A stretch of DNA of 64,000 bases from Schizochytrium sp. CCTCC M209059 (lineage: Eukaryota > Sar > Bigyra > Thraustochytrida > Thraustochytriidae): the NCBI GenBank assembly GCA_000818945.1, contig JTFK01001288.1, forward strand, positions 1 through 64,000. The letters are read 5' to 3'. Of the stretch, positions 1 through 10,330 are shown one piece after another; position 1 is the stretch's first letter, and every line of letters starts with the position of its first letter. The position numbers and the translations under genes were made by a program. The notes beneath the pieces are model-generated. The model saw nothing but the letters and a program-made list of their open reading frames with translations, searched no databases and was not told the DNA's origin.

Positions 1-184
1 GAAATTTGTCAACATCAAGGTTGGTAGTCTACCCCCTTCATATAAATTTGAACACGCTGACGACGTACTAAGCGACAAAAACCTGAAGAAGGGGCTTCGC
101 TTCACGGGCAAAGCAAAGCGACTTTGACTTTTGCAGCGGCGGGCGGCAGCGGCAGCGGCGTCGAACGTCTTGGAGCGGAGCACG

Positions 185-1234
185 ATGCTGACGCAGAGCG
201 GAAGAGCTCTTGCCGCGGGCGCAGCGCGGAGACTCGGACTTCGCGGCCTGAGCTCCGCGCAGACGGGCGGCGACCTGCCCCGGGATGCGTTTGGCGCGGC
301 AGTGCTCAAGTTTGCAAATGGCGACGACGCCGCGGGACTCGAGGCCGCGGAGCAGCTCGCAGCGGCACGAATCGCTGAGGTGCGCGACGGCAAGCCGACT
401 CTGGAAGGCGGATCAGACGTTGTCGTAGATATTGGCATTGAACGGGGGCTGTGGCTTCAGAACAAGGTGGGCGAGGCGCTTGGTCGTCAGGACGAGGCTT
501 TTACGCGTGCAGGCTTCAAGGTCGGGGCGACCAATGTTGCTGGCCAGAAGCGACTTGGGCTCGAGGAGCCCTTTTACGGGGAGCTATACCGACAGACGGT
601 TTTGCTAAGTCAAGACGCGGACAGCGCAGTCACACATGCTGCGCTCAGCACACGCGGCATTGAAGCCGAGTGGGCTTTCATTCTTGCCGAGGATCTTCCG
701 CCACGGACACCAAATGAGGCGCCGTATTCGCGCGCAGACGTCGCTCGTATTGTGCACGCCGTGGCTCCAAGCATCGAGGTCACTGCGACTCGCTCTGTGT
801 CTCCGGCTGCGCCTGGTATCTTTCTTGCAGATGGCGCCGGCAACGGTTCGGTGTTGCTGGGCGCCAAGTCGTTGTGGCGCGATGTCAATGATACCGAGGT
901 CCAAGGCGCCGATGCGATGGTGGTGACGACATCAATGGATAACGAAGTCAAGTGTCGTGGAGATGGCACACAAGTCTTGGGCCACCCGCTCGAGGGTTTT
1001 CTTTGGCTTTGCAACCGGACAGACCGCCCTGCATTTTCAAAGGGTGATGTAATTCTTAGCGGTGCGGCCAATGGCGTGCTTCCTCTTCCGGCCTCTTCCT
1101 TGCCGGCTTCTGTGGCCGTCGAGTTTCAGGGCTGGGGTTGTCTTGATCTCACGATTGATAGTGTGTCGTGGGTTGAGTCCAAGAAGGAAGATTTCGCGGT
1201 GGGCGCTCAGCCTTTCGTCTCTAGCGATCTCTAG
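185..1234 (+). CDS. 2-keto-4-pentenoate hydratase / FAH-superfamily protein, mitochondrial
   Basis: 349 residues from the first ATG at 185; the frame is open slightly further upstream but only through a TTG. The N-terminus (MLTQSGRALAAGAARRLGLR) is rich in Arg, Ala and Leu with no acidic residue, as in a mitochondrial targeting peptide. The body resembles MhpD-type hydratases of the fumarylacetoacetate hydrolase superfamily. The GIEAEWAF segment supplies the E-x-E metal-ligand pattern, followed by the usual Asp-Leu-Pro. Family members hydrate 2-oxopent-4-enoates or decarboxylate oxaloacetate-like acids using Mg2+. Single exon. The exact substrate cannot be told from sequence; 4-oxalocrotonate decarboxylase-type activity is an alternative. 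Confidence 0.82.
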   Translation: MLTQSGRALAAGAARRLGLRGLSSAQTGGDLPRDAFGAAVLKFANGDDAAGLEAAEQLAAARIAEVRDGKPTLEGGSDVVVDIGIERGLWLQNKVGEALGRQDEAFTRAGFKVGATNVAGQKRLGLEEPFYGELYRQTVLLSQDADSAVTHAALSTRGIEAEWAFILAEDLPPRTPNEAPYSRADVARIVHAVAPSIEVTATRSVSPAAPGIFLADGAGNGSVLLGAKSLWRDVNDTEVQGADAMVVTTSMDNEVKCRGDGTQVLGHPLEGFLWLCNRTDRPAFSKGDVILSGAANGVLPLPASSLPASVAVEFQGWGCLDLTIDSVSWVESKKEDFAVGAQPFVSSDL

Positions 1235-2840
1235 AATGCCTTTTGTCTCCCTTTTGGCCCGATCCTTCCTCTTCGATTGTCATGTTTCTCCTCGCTTCGG
1301 GTCTTGTCGCAACATCCACAACAACGACAACAACAGTAAAAATCACACCAAAAACGTTGGAATTATTAGTATAGTTCTCTTTTCCTTACTGGGCCTAGTA
1401 CTTTCTGGCCGCTTCTCTTGTGCTCTGTGTGCGCCCCGTGCCTGTCGCATACGTACGAGATACATGCATACGCATACATTTCTCCCTGTCCTTCTTCCTA
1501 GCCTGCCTGCAGCTGCCTGCGTTCGTCTTCCTGCTTCTGTGGTCGTGCATTATGCATCGGCTGGGTCGAGGCGGAAGATGCCAGCCGCTCTTTCAGCAGC
1601 CATCGTTCTGTTTGGAACGAGCAGAGAAGGCAGCTGCAGAGTGGAGCAGAAAGGCACGCTCCAGCAGTTTCACTGCTCGGCGGTGGTGCGCAGAAACCAG
1701 AAAAGAAAAAACGCACGGTAGCAGTGGTAGTAGTACGTAGCAGCAGCAGCAGCAGTAGCGAGAGGTTTTCCGAAACCGCGCATGCGGCTTCTTCCGAGCC
1801 GTCGTCGACGTCATCGGCCCCAGTGTTCACTCATAATTCACTCACGTTATGCAGTGCAGCCAAGTGCAGTGCAGCCAGCATGGCAGCTATCTCCTGTCAC
1901 TGCTGCCATCAATGATTGCTGCCATCGCTGGCCGCCCTGCTTGTTGATTGAGCAGGAACAGCGCCGGTCGGTGGCCGTGCGGTGCAAAGTCCGGGCTTTT
2001 GGCTACGGTTGGACCTTTGAGCCAGAGGAGATGCAGCTCCCAGCATCAGCATCAGCATCAGCGGCAGCAGGAAATGAACGGCAGCACTGCATGCATGCAT
2101 GCCAGATATAGACCGGCCGCACCTGCGGCAGCCAGAGGCATGGGCGGATGACGCGATCTTGCTCGCAGCGACGGCCTGACGATGCGACCGCACGACATCT
2201 TTGGGAGCCTCGGCCTGTGTCTGCACTGGATCAGCCTAGGCATCTGCCAGCTGCACCGCTGAAGCGAGTGAGGGGCGAATCCGCCTGCCGCTGCGTCATG
2301 CATCCTCCAACTTTTTCTCTTGGATGGACTTCGCGCGTCTCCCCAATGTGTGGCGTCAGCATCGTGCGGCTGCAGCTGCTGCTGCTGCTGCTGGCGGCAG
2401 ACTACGGCATCGTCACCGCCCCGAGCCGTCCCGGCGCGAGATCTTGCGCCCGCCGGGCCCGCCTGCCGTGCTGCCCGCACAAGAGCTGCGCTGCGCTCCG
2501 ACTGCGCCGCGTACGCCAAAACTGCGCTGCCTGCTGCCTGCCACCAAGGAAAGGAGAAAGTCTTCGGAAAGTCCCATCCGGCTGCTCCCAACTGCGACCA
2601 ACTGCGTGGCCGGCGCGACACGGAGCGAGCGCGCCTTGCGCAGACGAAGCAGCCCGACCCGCGAGCGAGTCCTGGGGCTCTCTCTCTCTACGCTGCCGCG
2701 CGCTCTGCTCGCATGGCGCTGGCCTCACGACGGCGCCGGCAACGTGGCGAGGAGTCGCGAGCTGGCGAGGCCGGGCTGGCTGGGAGCGCGGCTGCGTCCA
2801 CCCCGGGCGTCGCTCCCGCGCAGGCGTCGGCTTCCCGGGT

Positions 2841-2909
2841 CTTGTCTCGTCTCGTCTCGTCTCGTCTTGTCTCGTCTTGTCTTGTCTCGTCTCGTCTTGT
2901 CTTGTCTTG
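2841..2909. repeat. (CTCGT/CTTGT)n pentanucleotide microsatellite
   Basis: About 14 tandem pentamers of CTCGT or CTTGT. The following 2930-2970 is rich in GATGAG and ACGAG units, so the two tracts form an imperfect inverted pair. A related (CTCAT/CTCGT)n tract recurs at 4744-4783. Confidence 0.9.
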
Positions 2910-4365
2910 GGGTGCCTCGATCTGGGATGAGATGAGAAGAGATGACACGAGACGAGGCGAGATAAGATGAATGAGCTGGTGCACGTGCAGTTTCCCGCGA
3001 GACGCCCCGCTTCCGCGTGAGCGCCTTCTGCGCAGACGCCGTAGCGGCGTGCGAGCGTGCGTGCGTGCGGTGCGAGCCGGCGGGCGAGCGCGGCGGGCGA
3101 GCGCGAGCCTCGCACGCTGTTCAGGCGCGAACGCGCCGGGCGACAGCTAAAAAGGCGGGACGCGCCGCGCCGCGCCACGGCGGGCTCGAGCCCGGATGAA
3201 GCGCGAGCTCCCGCCCGCCGTCCGCGGCGGAGAGGACCTTCTGGAGGAGGCCTGGCGCGAGGCCGCCTGCGGCCGCTCGCATCGCGGCCAGCGCGGGCGG
3301 GCTAGCGCGAGAGCGGAGGATGCGGAGGAGCGGCACCGCGAGGTGGAGGCCGGTTCGGTTCGGCGGTTCATTGTGGCATACGCGGCCCCGCATTCTGGAT
3401 CCGGAGGTGACGCCGCCGGCGACGACAATGGCCACGGCGCTGGCGAGGGCGAGGGCGAGGGCGAGGGCGAGGCCGCAGGCTGCGGCTTCGAGGCCACTCC
3501 GGCCGTCGGCCGGGGAAGCGGAGCTGATTTGGTCGCGCGGAGGGTCGGCGGCGCGAGAGGAGATGAAGATGCGCGGGCCTCAAGGTAGATGGACGGACGC
3601 TCGATCTCGAGACATGCGCGGGCAGAGCAGAGCAGCGCAGCGCAGAGCAAGCGCTGTGCAGGGCGAGAACGCTGGCAGCGCAAGCGGCCGCGGCGCGCAC
3701 GGACAACAGACTTGGCCGTGAAAAGCGCGCGCAAGGCGGAGCGAAGCGCGCAAAAGCATGCATGTAAAAACAGAGAAACCTGAGCTCCAGGAAGAGGCAC
3801 GCTCCCGGTACTTTGGAGCTGACATGAACCCGCTAAGAGGGTCCTAGGCCGAGGCGTAGCTGAGGGTCGCGCTCGAGGGCGCAGTTGCAAGGGCCGGGTC
3901 GTAGACGGTTTCTATCAGTAACGCTAGGGCCGGGCGGCACCGGACCCGGCGGGATTCTTCTGATCCTCTTTTTTTCTTTTGGGTTTATTGTTATTTTTTC
4001 CCCTGCTTCATTCATATCCTCGCCTCTGCAGCAGCCGCTGCCGCGCGCGAGATCGAGCCGCGGAAACCCCGGAGAAACCCGGGGCAAGATCCCTCTTGCG
4101 GCGGAGGCAGAGCTCCGCGGCGCCTTCGTCCTGGCTTCTCGCGCAAAGGCGGTGGCGGCGGTCGCGCAAGAGGCCCGGCAATTCGATAAATTAGCATAGA
4201 TAAAGAACAGAATACCCCGACCAAGCGAATGAAGAATGGCGCGGTGCAAGTCGGGTATCCGGACATGACGCAGTGTGGGCGGCGGGAATAGGCCACTTGC
4301 GGCGCGAGGGAAGAGCAAGGAAAAGAAAGGAAGAAGAAGCCTTGGGAGGGACGCGGCACCGCGTG

Positions 4366-4420
4366 GGCAAGTGGGTTATCGGCAGCGGCAAGTGGAGAAT
4401 GCGGCGGCGCAAGTTCGAGC
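4366..4420 (+). promoter_or_regulatory. cluster of GCAAGTGG elements upstream of the EF-hand gene
   Basis: GCAAGTGGGTTATC (4367-4380), GGCAAGTGGAGAATGCGG (from 4387) and GCGCAAGTTCGAGC (from 4407) lie back to back. An inverted copy (CCACTTGCGGCGCG) lies at 4293-4306 and a weaker GCAAGTCGGGTATC copy near 4246. The same word, with the same flanking GAGAAT or GAGTATC, occurs upstream of other genes at 40763, 43467, 43511, 63258 and 63299. A regulatory role is inferred from recurrence only. Confidence 0.45.
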
Positions 4421-5321
4421 GCGCAGTGCGCACAGCAAACTCGAAAAGGCTGGCAGAGCGAGCGGCGCAGACCCGAGCGATCTCTCGCTCGTGCCGCGAC
4501 CCACTCGCCCTTTCTCCCTCCCTCCCTCCCTCCCTTCCTCCCGCCCGCGCAGGCGCCGGCCGGAGCGCGGAGAGAGCGGGCCGGAGGCTGCGCCGGCGGC
4601 GCCGCGGGAGGCCCGGCCGGAGAGCGGGCGTGGCTGCGCGCGAGGGCGCGGCACGGGCCGGGGAGGAGAACAAGGCGGCGCTGGTTTTGAACTTTTTTTT
4701 AAACTTTTCCATCTCCATCTCCATCTCCATTTCATCCTTCTTCTCTCATCTCATCTCATCTCACCTCGTCTCGTCTCGTCTCTGCGGCATCTCGACTGTC
4801 CATCGCGGCGAGCTTGCCGCGGCGAGACGCCCCTCGCCCGCGCGGAGCGGCGCGCCCCCGCCGCCGCGGACGGGGAGAGAGAGGCCGGCCGAGGAGGCGG
4901 GCGGCTGCGCGAAGGGCCAGTCGCTGCGCGCGAAAAGCGGCCAGGCAGGCAGACAGAGGCAGGGCCAGGCAAAGGAAAAAGCGCACGCGCGCCGCGGACC
5001 TGGTGCGCGGGGCGGAGGTGGGCGCGGACGAGGACGGCGAGGAGGCCGCCGCGGGCAGACCGAGAGGAAAGAGCTAGCTGCCTGCAGCAGCGCCGGCGGT
5101 AGCGCCAGCGCCAGCGCTAGCGTCGGTCGGCCTGCGTAGACAGCAAGGAAAAAAAGGACTCAGGCCCCTCGTGGGACACACGCGGAATAGACGAGAGCGA
5201 GACCAGGCCACTCGACGTTGCAGGTCCGCGCTGCTGCTCCCCCACGGCCCCGGAAAAGGGTAGAGCGGGTGTTATTTTATTCAAAGCTTGTCGTTCTCTT
5301 TACGAGAGGCACCGGACGCGC

Positions 5322-8306
5322 ATGTATGGCCGTGGACAGTCTTCATTGACAAGAAGCGGATCTCCAGCTTCGGCGTTAGCAACAAGCAACTACGCCATGC
5401 AGCAGCACTCACCGACCAACGGCGGTCTGCGCAAAGGGCGCGCCGCCAAGCGAGACTTCAAAAGCCGTCTGGAAAACGCATGCCAGATCCATGGCACGAC
5501 CTTGGAGCGAGCCCGGGTGCCCGTGCGCGGCAGCCGCAAGGTCACCTACGTTCTCGACTGGGGCCGCGTTACGGGCATGCACAACTTTCAAAACGAAAAA
5601 GGCGCCGTCAAGTTAGTCCCCGGCGGATTTAAGGTCGCATTCGAAGCGAGTAACTTTGTCTGGATCGCCGAAGTTCGGTTCTCCATCCCGGGCGTCCAAG
5701 CCACGGACGTGCCCATGTTCCGCGTGAATCCAGTCCGCAAAGATGGGTCCATGCAGGAAGAGGGAAGCGGCTGGCTTGACAACATCTCGGCAGCTTTTCG
5801 ACGTGCGCTCAGCATTCTCAATGGCGACGTGCAAAAAGAACAGCACCGGCCGAATGGACGACTCTACCTTGGCATCTTTTACCCTGCAGTGCAGACATCA
5901 CTTAAGGACATTTTGCGCGAAGAACCGCATCGCGTCGACCCGAGCATGCGCGCAAGCGTACGCGAGTGGCTCGCTGGCGGAAACGCGGCCACCATTGCAG
6001 CCGCATCACCACGGAACAACGGCGCAGCCGCAGCCGCGGCACCTCCGCACGCGCACGCTCATGCACATGCACACAGAATCGGCCTAGAGTCTCAATTGCA
6101 TAATTCGGGGCAGCCTCGCCCGCCGACTTTGCCGTCAACAGCTGCAGCAATATCAGAAGTCGCCTCGGCACCTTTGCATGGAGATCCTAAACGAGGAGGC
6201 GCGCCGTATCCGGCATTTTCACACGACCATCCAATGTCTCGAAACTCCACCGCTGCTGGTAGCATGTCTTCGTCGTCATCATCATCTACGGCAGCAGCAG
6301 CAGCAGCAACTTCTCCGCCCGGGCACGCTGACACCTCGTCTCTTCACAATTTTGGCTGGGGTCATTCATCACGGCACAACCAACACCATCACGCGCATGC
6401 TGGACAGTTAGAGCAGCAGCACCACCACCACCTTCATGGAGCTCATGACCACCACTCGCACGCACAACAGCAGGCGCAGCAACATGCGCAGCAACATGCG
6501 CAGCATCAAGGCCTGGGCGCCCGCGGGGCCTCGCACATGCCCCCGCCTCACAGTATAACGCGTGTCAAGCCGGAAGGGTCAACCTCGATGGCCTCGCAGC
6601 TCGCGCACCGCGCGTTGCACCAGAATCATACCAGCAAGTCGTCCATGCAATCTCCTTCAGCATCGTCCATGCCGCCACCCAAGCCCATGGATATTCGAAA
6701 TCGCGCTCTGGGGGTTCCTGGAGCAGGACTCAAGGCGCAAAAAGCCGAAGACTCGCGGAAACGCGCCATGGCAGACGGAGGCCACAAACTCTTGCACCTT
6801 GCGACCTCGGGTCAAATGATGAAGGGCACGACTGGCGGCCTGGAGAACATTGAAGAAATTCTGCAGTCTGTCTTGCTGCAAATCAAGTCCAGTGATATCT
6901 CGGATGAAAGTTCGGCAGCCGAGCTCATGAAAGGCATGGACGACGCAGATCCTGAAACCACGCGACGTGTGCTCGGAATGCTCAAAGAGATCAAACGTGA
7001 ACTCATTGTGCGCGGTATGAGCAAACGTCGCCGCCTTCACGCCGACGACAGCTCGGAAACGAGCGCTTCATCGGTCGGGTCCATCAACAAGCGCATGTTT
7101 AGTGGTAGCGACTTTGATCCATCGACCCCGCCCACTGTGGCAAGCTTGCATCCGTCATCGCCATCTCTTGCCGGGGCGCTATCGCTCAATGGCGCATCCG
7201 GGTACGGATCTTCCAATCTCTTTAGTGGAGTCAGCAGCAGCAACGGCGGTGGCAAGGGATCGCAAGGAGGACGGCACTTTACGGCAGCGCATCTTGCTGG
7301 GAACCCGCACCACCCGCCACTGCACCCGACGGCAGCGCAAAGTGTTTCAAGCGGATCCTCGGGCACGAACAACGGGCCAGCAGCGGCCAACGCATCGTCT
7401 CTCAAGGGAAAGATGGGGCTCTCGGCTTTGTCTCGAGGCCGCACAAGCAGCGCGGACTCGCAGAATCACCCTTTGCGCGGCGGTCTCGCGCTCGACGACT
7501 TTAACACTCACACGCCGGGCGCGGATGCTGGCACCGGCGGATTCGGAAGCAACAGTAGCACCGCGAGCGGGCCGCGGTCCTTCAGGGGAGGGGCTGCAAG
7601 CCACGGCGGCCAGTCCGCAGACGACCACTTTGCCGGCTTTGATTCGCATTCGATTGGCGGATTCAGTGACCCAGGCAATCTGCTCGGAACTCTTTTCACA
7701 GACCTGGAAGACTATGAGACGGACCCGAACAAGAAGTTGCCCATCATTGTGGGTTGCCACCTGAGCCATGAAGGCCTGTTCTTGCGGCTTGCCCCTCCTG
7801 ATACCGATGGCTTTAGCGAGGAGGAGCTCGCGAACGCCATGACTTCTCTCCGGATCCCAGCCGCCAGTAGCATCGTCCGTGCAACCTTGCAAGCAGCAGA
7901 CGTGAACAACAATGGGCGGGTGTCGATGCCAGAGTTTTTGAACTTTTTGAAGCGTCGCGAAGAGGAACTCAAGGTCATGTTCGATGCGATTGACCGCGAT
8001 CACGATGGTGTGATCTCGCTCCGCGATCTCAAGTGGGCCCGTGACCAAGGCAAGCTCGAACAGACGGCCTCGGACGAGGAGCTGCAAGCCTTGCTCGAGT
8101 GGATGGACACGCTCGAAGACGCTTACCAGGACCACCACATTCATTTTGAGGAATTTCGCACCGGTCTCATTTTGCTTCCACCGGCTACGACCCTGACGGA
8201 CCTTATTCGGCATTTTCGAGAGAAAGGCACGCCCGAAGCCAAGTACACGGCGACCGATAGCGCCAGCATTCACGCCTTGGCGAACGCCGCGCAGGCGCGT
8301 CCCTGA
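5322..8306 (+). CDS. large protein with unrecognised N-terminal domain, low-complexity middle and C-terminal EF-hands
   Basis: 994 residues from ATG 5322, single exon. Residues about 40-215 form a compact, mixed alpha/beta-looking domain (VTYVLDWGRVTGMHNF, then FVWIAEVRFSIPG and YLGIFYPAVQ) that I do not recognise. Residues 220-440 are rich in Ala, Ser, His and Gln, with poly-His stretches. Residues about 500-570 contain a helical segment with RKRAMADGG and SKRRRLH, possible nuclear signals. Residues 815-960 hold EF-hand units: one clear loop starting DVNNNGRVS, one starting DRDHDGVIS, and two degenerate ones. Their arrangement resembles the regulatory half of Ca2+-dependent ATP-Mg/Pi carriers, but no carrier domain follows. 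A Ca2+-responsive nuclear regulator is a guess. Confidence 0.75.
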   Translation: MYGRGQSSLTRSGSPASALATSNYAMQQHSPTNGGLRKGRAAKRDFKSRLENACQIHGTTLERARVPVRGSRKVTYVLDWGRVTGMHNFQNEKGAVKLVPGGFKVAFEASNFVWIAEVRFSIPGVQATDVPMFRVNPVRKDGSMQEEGSGWLDNISAAFRRALSILNGDVQKEQHRPNGRLYLGIFYPAVQTSLKDILREEPHRVDPSMRASVREWLAGGNAATIAAASPRNNGAAAAAAPPHAHAHAHAHRIGLESQLHNSGQPRPPTLPSTAAAISEVASAPLHGDPKRGGAPYPAFSHDHPMSRNSTAAGSMSSSSSSSTAAAAAATSPPGHADTSSLHNFGWGHSSRHNQHHHAHAGQLEQQHHHHLHGAHDHHSHAQQQAQQHAQQHAQHQGLGARGASHMPPPHSITRVKPEGSTSMASQLAHRALHQNHTSKSSMQSPSASSMPPPKPMDIRNRALGVPGAGLKAQKAEDSRKRAMADGGHKLLHLATSGQMMKGTTGGLENIEEILQSVLLQIKSSDISDESSAAELMKGMDDADPETTRRVLGMLKEIKRELIVRGMSKRRRLHADDSSETSASSVGSINKRMFSGSDFDPSTPPTVASLHPSSPSLAGALSLNGASGYGSSNLFSGVSSSNGGGKGSQGGRHFTAAHLAGNPHHPPLHPTAAQSVSSGSSGTNNGPAAANASSLKGKMGLSALSRGRTSSADSQNHPLRGGLALDDFNTHTPGADAGTGGFGSNSSTASGPRSFRGGAASHGGQSADDHFAGFDSHSIGGFSDPGNLLGTLFTDLEDYETDPNKKLPIIVGCHLSHEGLFLRLAPPDTDGFSEEELANAMTSLRIPAASSIVRATLQAADVNNNGRVSMPEFLNFLKRREEELKVMFDAIDRDHDGVISLRDLKWARDQGKLEQTASDEELQALLEWMDTLEDAYQDHHIHFEEFRTGLILLPPATTLTDLIRHFREKGTPEAKYTATDSASIHALANAAQARP

Positions 8307-8823
8307 TATGACATTGTTGCACTGCGAGTTTGAAACGTATCCTAGAGCCCCCGAAGTTGATTTTTTTTTTTGGATTTTTCCTCCCTTTTCTTCTTTATTG
8401 AAGTTAACTATGCTACGTTGAGCCTATTCTGACGTTTTGCGAAGGAGGGGCGTCAAATCGACAACATGGGCCCGTCCCCGTGTTGTTTGTTCGTTCGTTC
8501 GTTCGTTGGTGGCTGTTTTCCCCATCGAAACTCGCGTACCCACACTCGCCAAATACAATAATTCCTTTTTTTCCTGCCGCTTTACAGCGGGCATCTTCGT
8601 ACAAACGAACGAACGTATGAACGAAAGCTGAGACTGGGCTTGGTCAATTTTTATAAACAGGAGGTCAGCAGCTAGCAACTGTTTCTCTTCCCGCGGCAGC
8701 TTCTTAGAAGTTGTGTGCGCGCCCTCGCGAGGATCGTCATGCATCTACGTGCAGTCTCATCCACGCCGCACAGACCTCGAACAACAGGAAGATCGGCAGA
8801 CATGCTCGAGCGCTTGAGCTGTC
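8307..8823. other. intergenic region between convergent genes
   Basis: Holds the 3' ends of the EF-hand gene (plus) and TAF13 (minus). There is a T-run at 8361-8372. A (GTTC)n tract at 8488-8507 and a complementary (GAAC)n tract at 8604-8625 could pair across about 100 bases. No gene is supported. Confidence 0.6.
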
Positions 8824-9477
8824 TCATTTCTTCTTCAGACCAGCAAGCTGAGAAGCGTCGATGTTGGCCAGCTGCTGATCCATCGTAGCTGCGACGGTGG
8901 TGCTGAGGGGCTGGGAACTCTTTTTGACCTTGTTGGCAGAGGCCTTGGCTTTCTTTTTGGTGGCGGCTGCGCCAGCTTTGCGCTTCTTTGCTTTATTTGC
9001 AGCCGACGATTTGTCTTCACGCTTCAGCTTCATGTCGCGCTCGTTGATAACCTCTTGATACATTTTCAAGAGCTGTCGAACTCGCTCGACCTTGCGGGGG
9101 TCGCGGCGAATCGCGAACTCAAGACCTTTTGTGTTGAGATTGGATCCGAACGTGTTTGCGAGCGCTTCGCGAGTCATGCCCTCCATGTACTCGACCACGA
9201 TCGAGTTCATCAAATCGAGAGTCTCGTTGAGTTGTTGGCGCTTGTCGCCAAAGCCGTACATGACAGCTGCCACTGCGTTTTTTCAGGGGAGGGTTACATG
9301 CATTTTCGAGCGTCAGTATCTGCGTGCCTAGGATAGGTTCAAGAAGGAGTTCGATTCAAGAGGGGGGGGGGGGGGGCGGCCGAGCGACGGCCTGACTTCT
9401 CGAATTTCTCGGGAAAACGTACGCTCAGAGCGAAAGTCCTCCGCTGCCGCAGCGTCGGCGGTGCGTTTGGGCGCCAT
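8824..9477 (-). CDS. TAF13: TFIID subunit TAF13 (two exons)
   Basis: The second exon (8824 to about 9264) encodes the TAF13 histone-fold: MYGFGD, then VVEYMEGMTREALANTF and FAIRRDPRKVERVRQLLKM, matching the helices and the RKDPRK-type signature of TAF13. The first exon (9397-9477, ATG at 9477) encodes MAPKRTADAAAAEDF followed by FSREIRE, which joins colinearly to VMYGFG exactly as FSKELR-x-MMYGFG does in animal TAF13. Total about 173 residues. The protein pairs with TAF11 in TFIID. A Lys/Ala-rich C-terminal tail of about 70 residues is longer than in animal proteins. The intron (about 9265-9396) starts GTCAGG and contains a 16-G run, but no GT-AG choice keeps the reading frame (see findings). 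Confidence 0.88.
9361..9376. repeat. poly-G tract inside the TAF13 intron
   Basis: About 16 consecutive G on the plus strand (C on the coding strand), placed between the two TAF13 exons. Such runs are prone to length error in sequencing, but being intronic it cannot explain the exon-phase mismatch. Confidence 0.9.
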
Positions 9478-10255
9478 TTCCCTCTTCTTCTCCTTCCCCT
9501 CGTGAGGGGAAGTAAGTGTAGATGGATGGAGACGCCCGAGTCGCAAATCAAGAGGATCGAAGGCGCGCGCCCCCGCGTGGGAGCTGCTCCTTTGCCCGCG
9601 GGACACACGGCTGCCCGCGTGCGCGCGTCCTCTTCTCTCTGGCTGTGCGCCGCGATGGCAATCGCGACAACGCCACTTTTTTAAAGTCTCTTTTTCTGCG
9701 CATTTGGGTCCTTTCTCTTCTCACTTAATATGACCTGTACAAGGGTCAGTCACGTTTGGAGCAGCAACGTCATCAATCCTGACGGCGGGTGGTTCGTAGC
9801 GTTGCGCCTAAGCTCCGGCAGTAAGCGCCGGCCGCAGGGAATCTTTGGCGGCGCCTTACACGCGGCCGTATCTTGGCCACCCCTACACGCGACATCTAGC
9901 CGTGGCCGCGCAGGTCCCAGGCGAGGCCCGTACGGTTAAGGCGGGTGCGGCACATCGCGCATCGCGCAAACATCGGGACAGAACACCGGCGTCTCCTCTG
10001 CTCCTTCTGTCAATCCTGCCACTGGCGGCGGCCAACGAAGGAAGACAGCCCATGGCCAGTCAGACAGTCACAGTCAGGGGCAGAGTGAGGGCGAGACGTC
10101 GACGATCTTGAAAAGCAGCTTCGTGCGCGGAACGCGAGCCGCAGCGCCGCTGCAGGCTGCAGCAGCTGACCAGAGGCAGCCGAGCTGCTAGTAGCGAGCG
10201 GGTAAGCGAGCGAATCTTCTGGGGGCGAAAGCCCGAGGCGATGGCAGCAGCAGGC

Positions 10256-10330
10256 AAAAGAAAAAAAGAAAAGTAGAAAGAAAGAAAAAGAAAAAGAAGA
10301 AAGAAAAAGAAGGAAAGAAAGAAAGGAAAG
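10256..10330. repeat. A/G-only purine tract
   Basis: About 75 bases almost entirely A and G, built from AAAGAAAG-like units on the plus strand. It is the strand complement in character of the pyrimidine tract at 11437-11532. Confidence 0.85.

Larger units (their letters stand above)
1235..5321. other. 4.1-kb repeat-rich intergenic/upstream region
   Basis: No gene is supported. Overlapping open frames exist in several phases on both strands, but all are low-complexity Arg/Ala/Ser-rich translations of GC-rich repeats. It contains (CTYGT)n at 2841-2909 followed by a GA-rich partial complement to about 2970, (GGCGAG)n at 3442-3473, a CCCT tract near 4505-4540, (CCATCT)n at 4708-4731 and (CTCRT)n at 4744-4783. 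Several copies of a GCAAGTGG element lie at 4243-4420. It probably holds the promoter and 5' UTR of the gene starting at 5322 and the 3' end of the hydratase transcript. Confidence 0.6.

Noticed and set aside
1420..5139. Overlapping open frames of 60-290 codons on both strands
   Set aside because: Translations of microsatellites and GC-rich sequence (poly-Arg, Ser/Leu runs); no domain, no consistent strand.
7347..8273. 308-codon minus-strand frame opposite the EF-hand region
   Set aside because: Shadow of the coding strand; the plus-strand translation has clear EF-hand loops.
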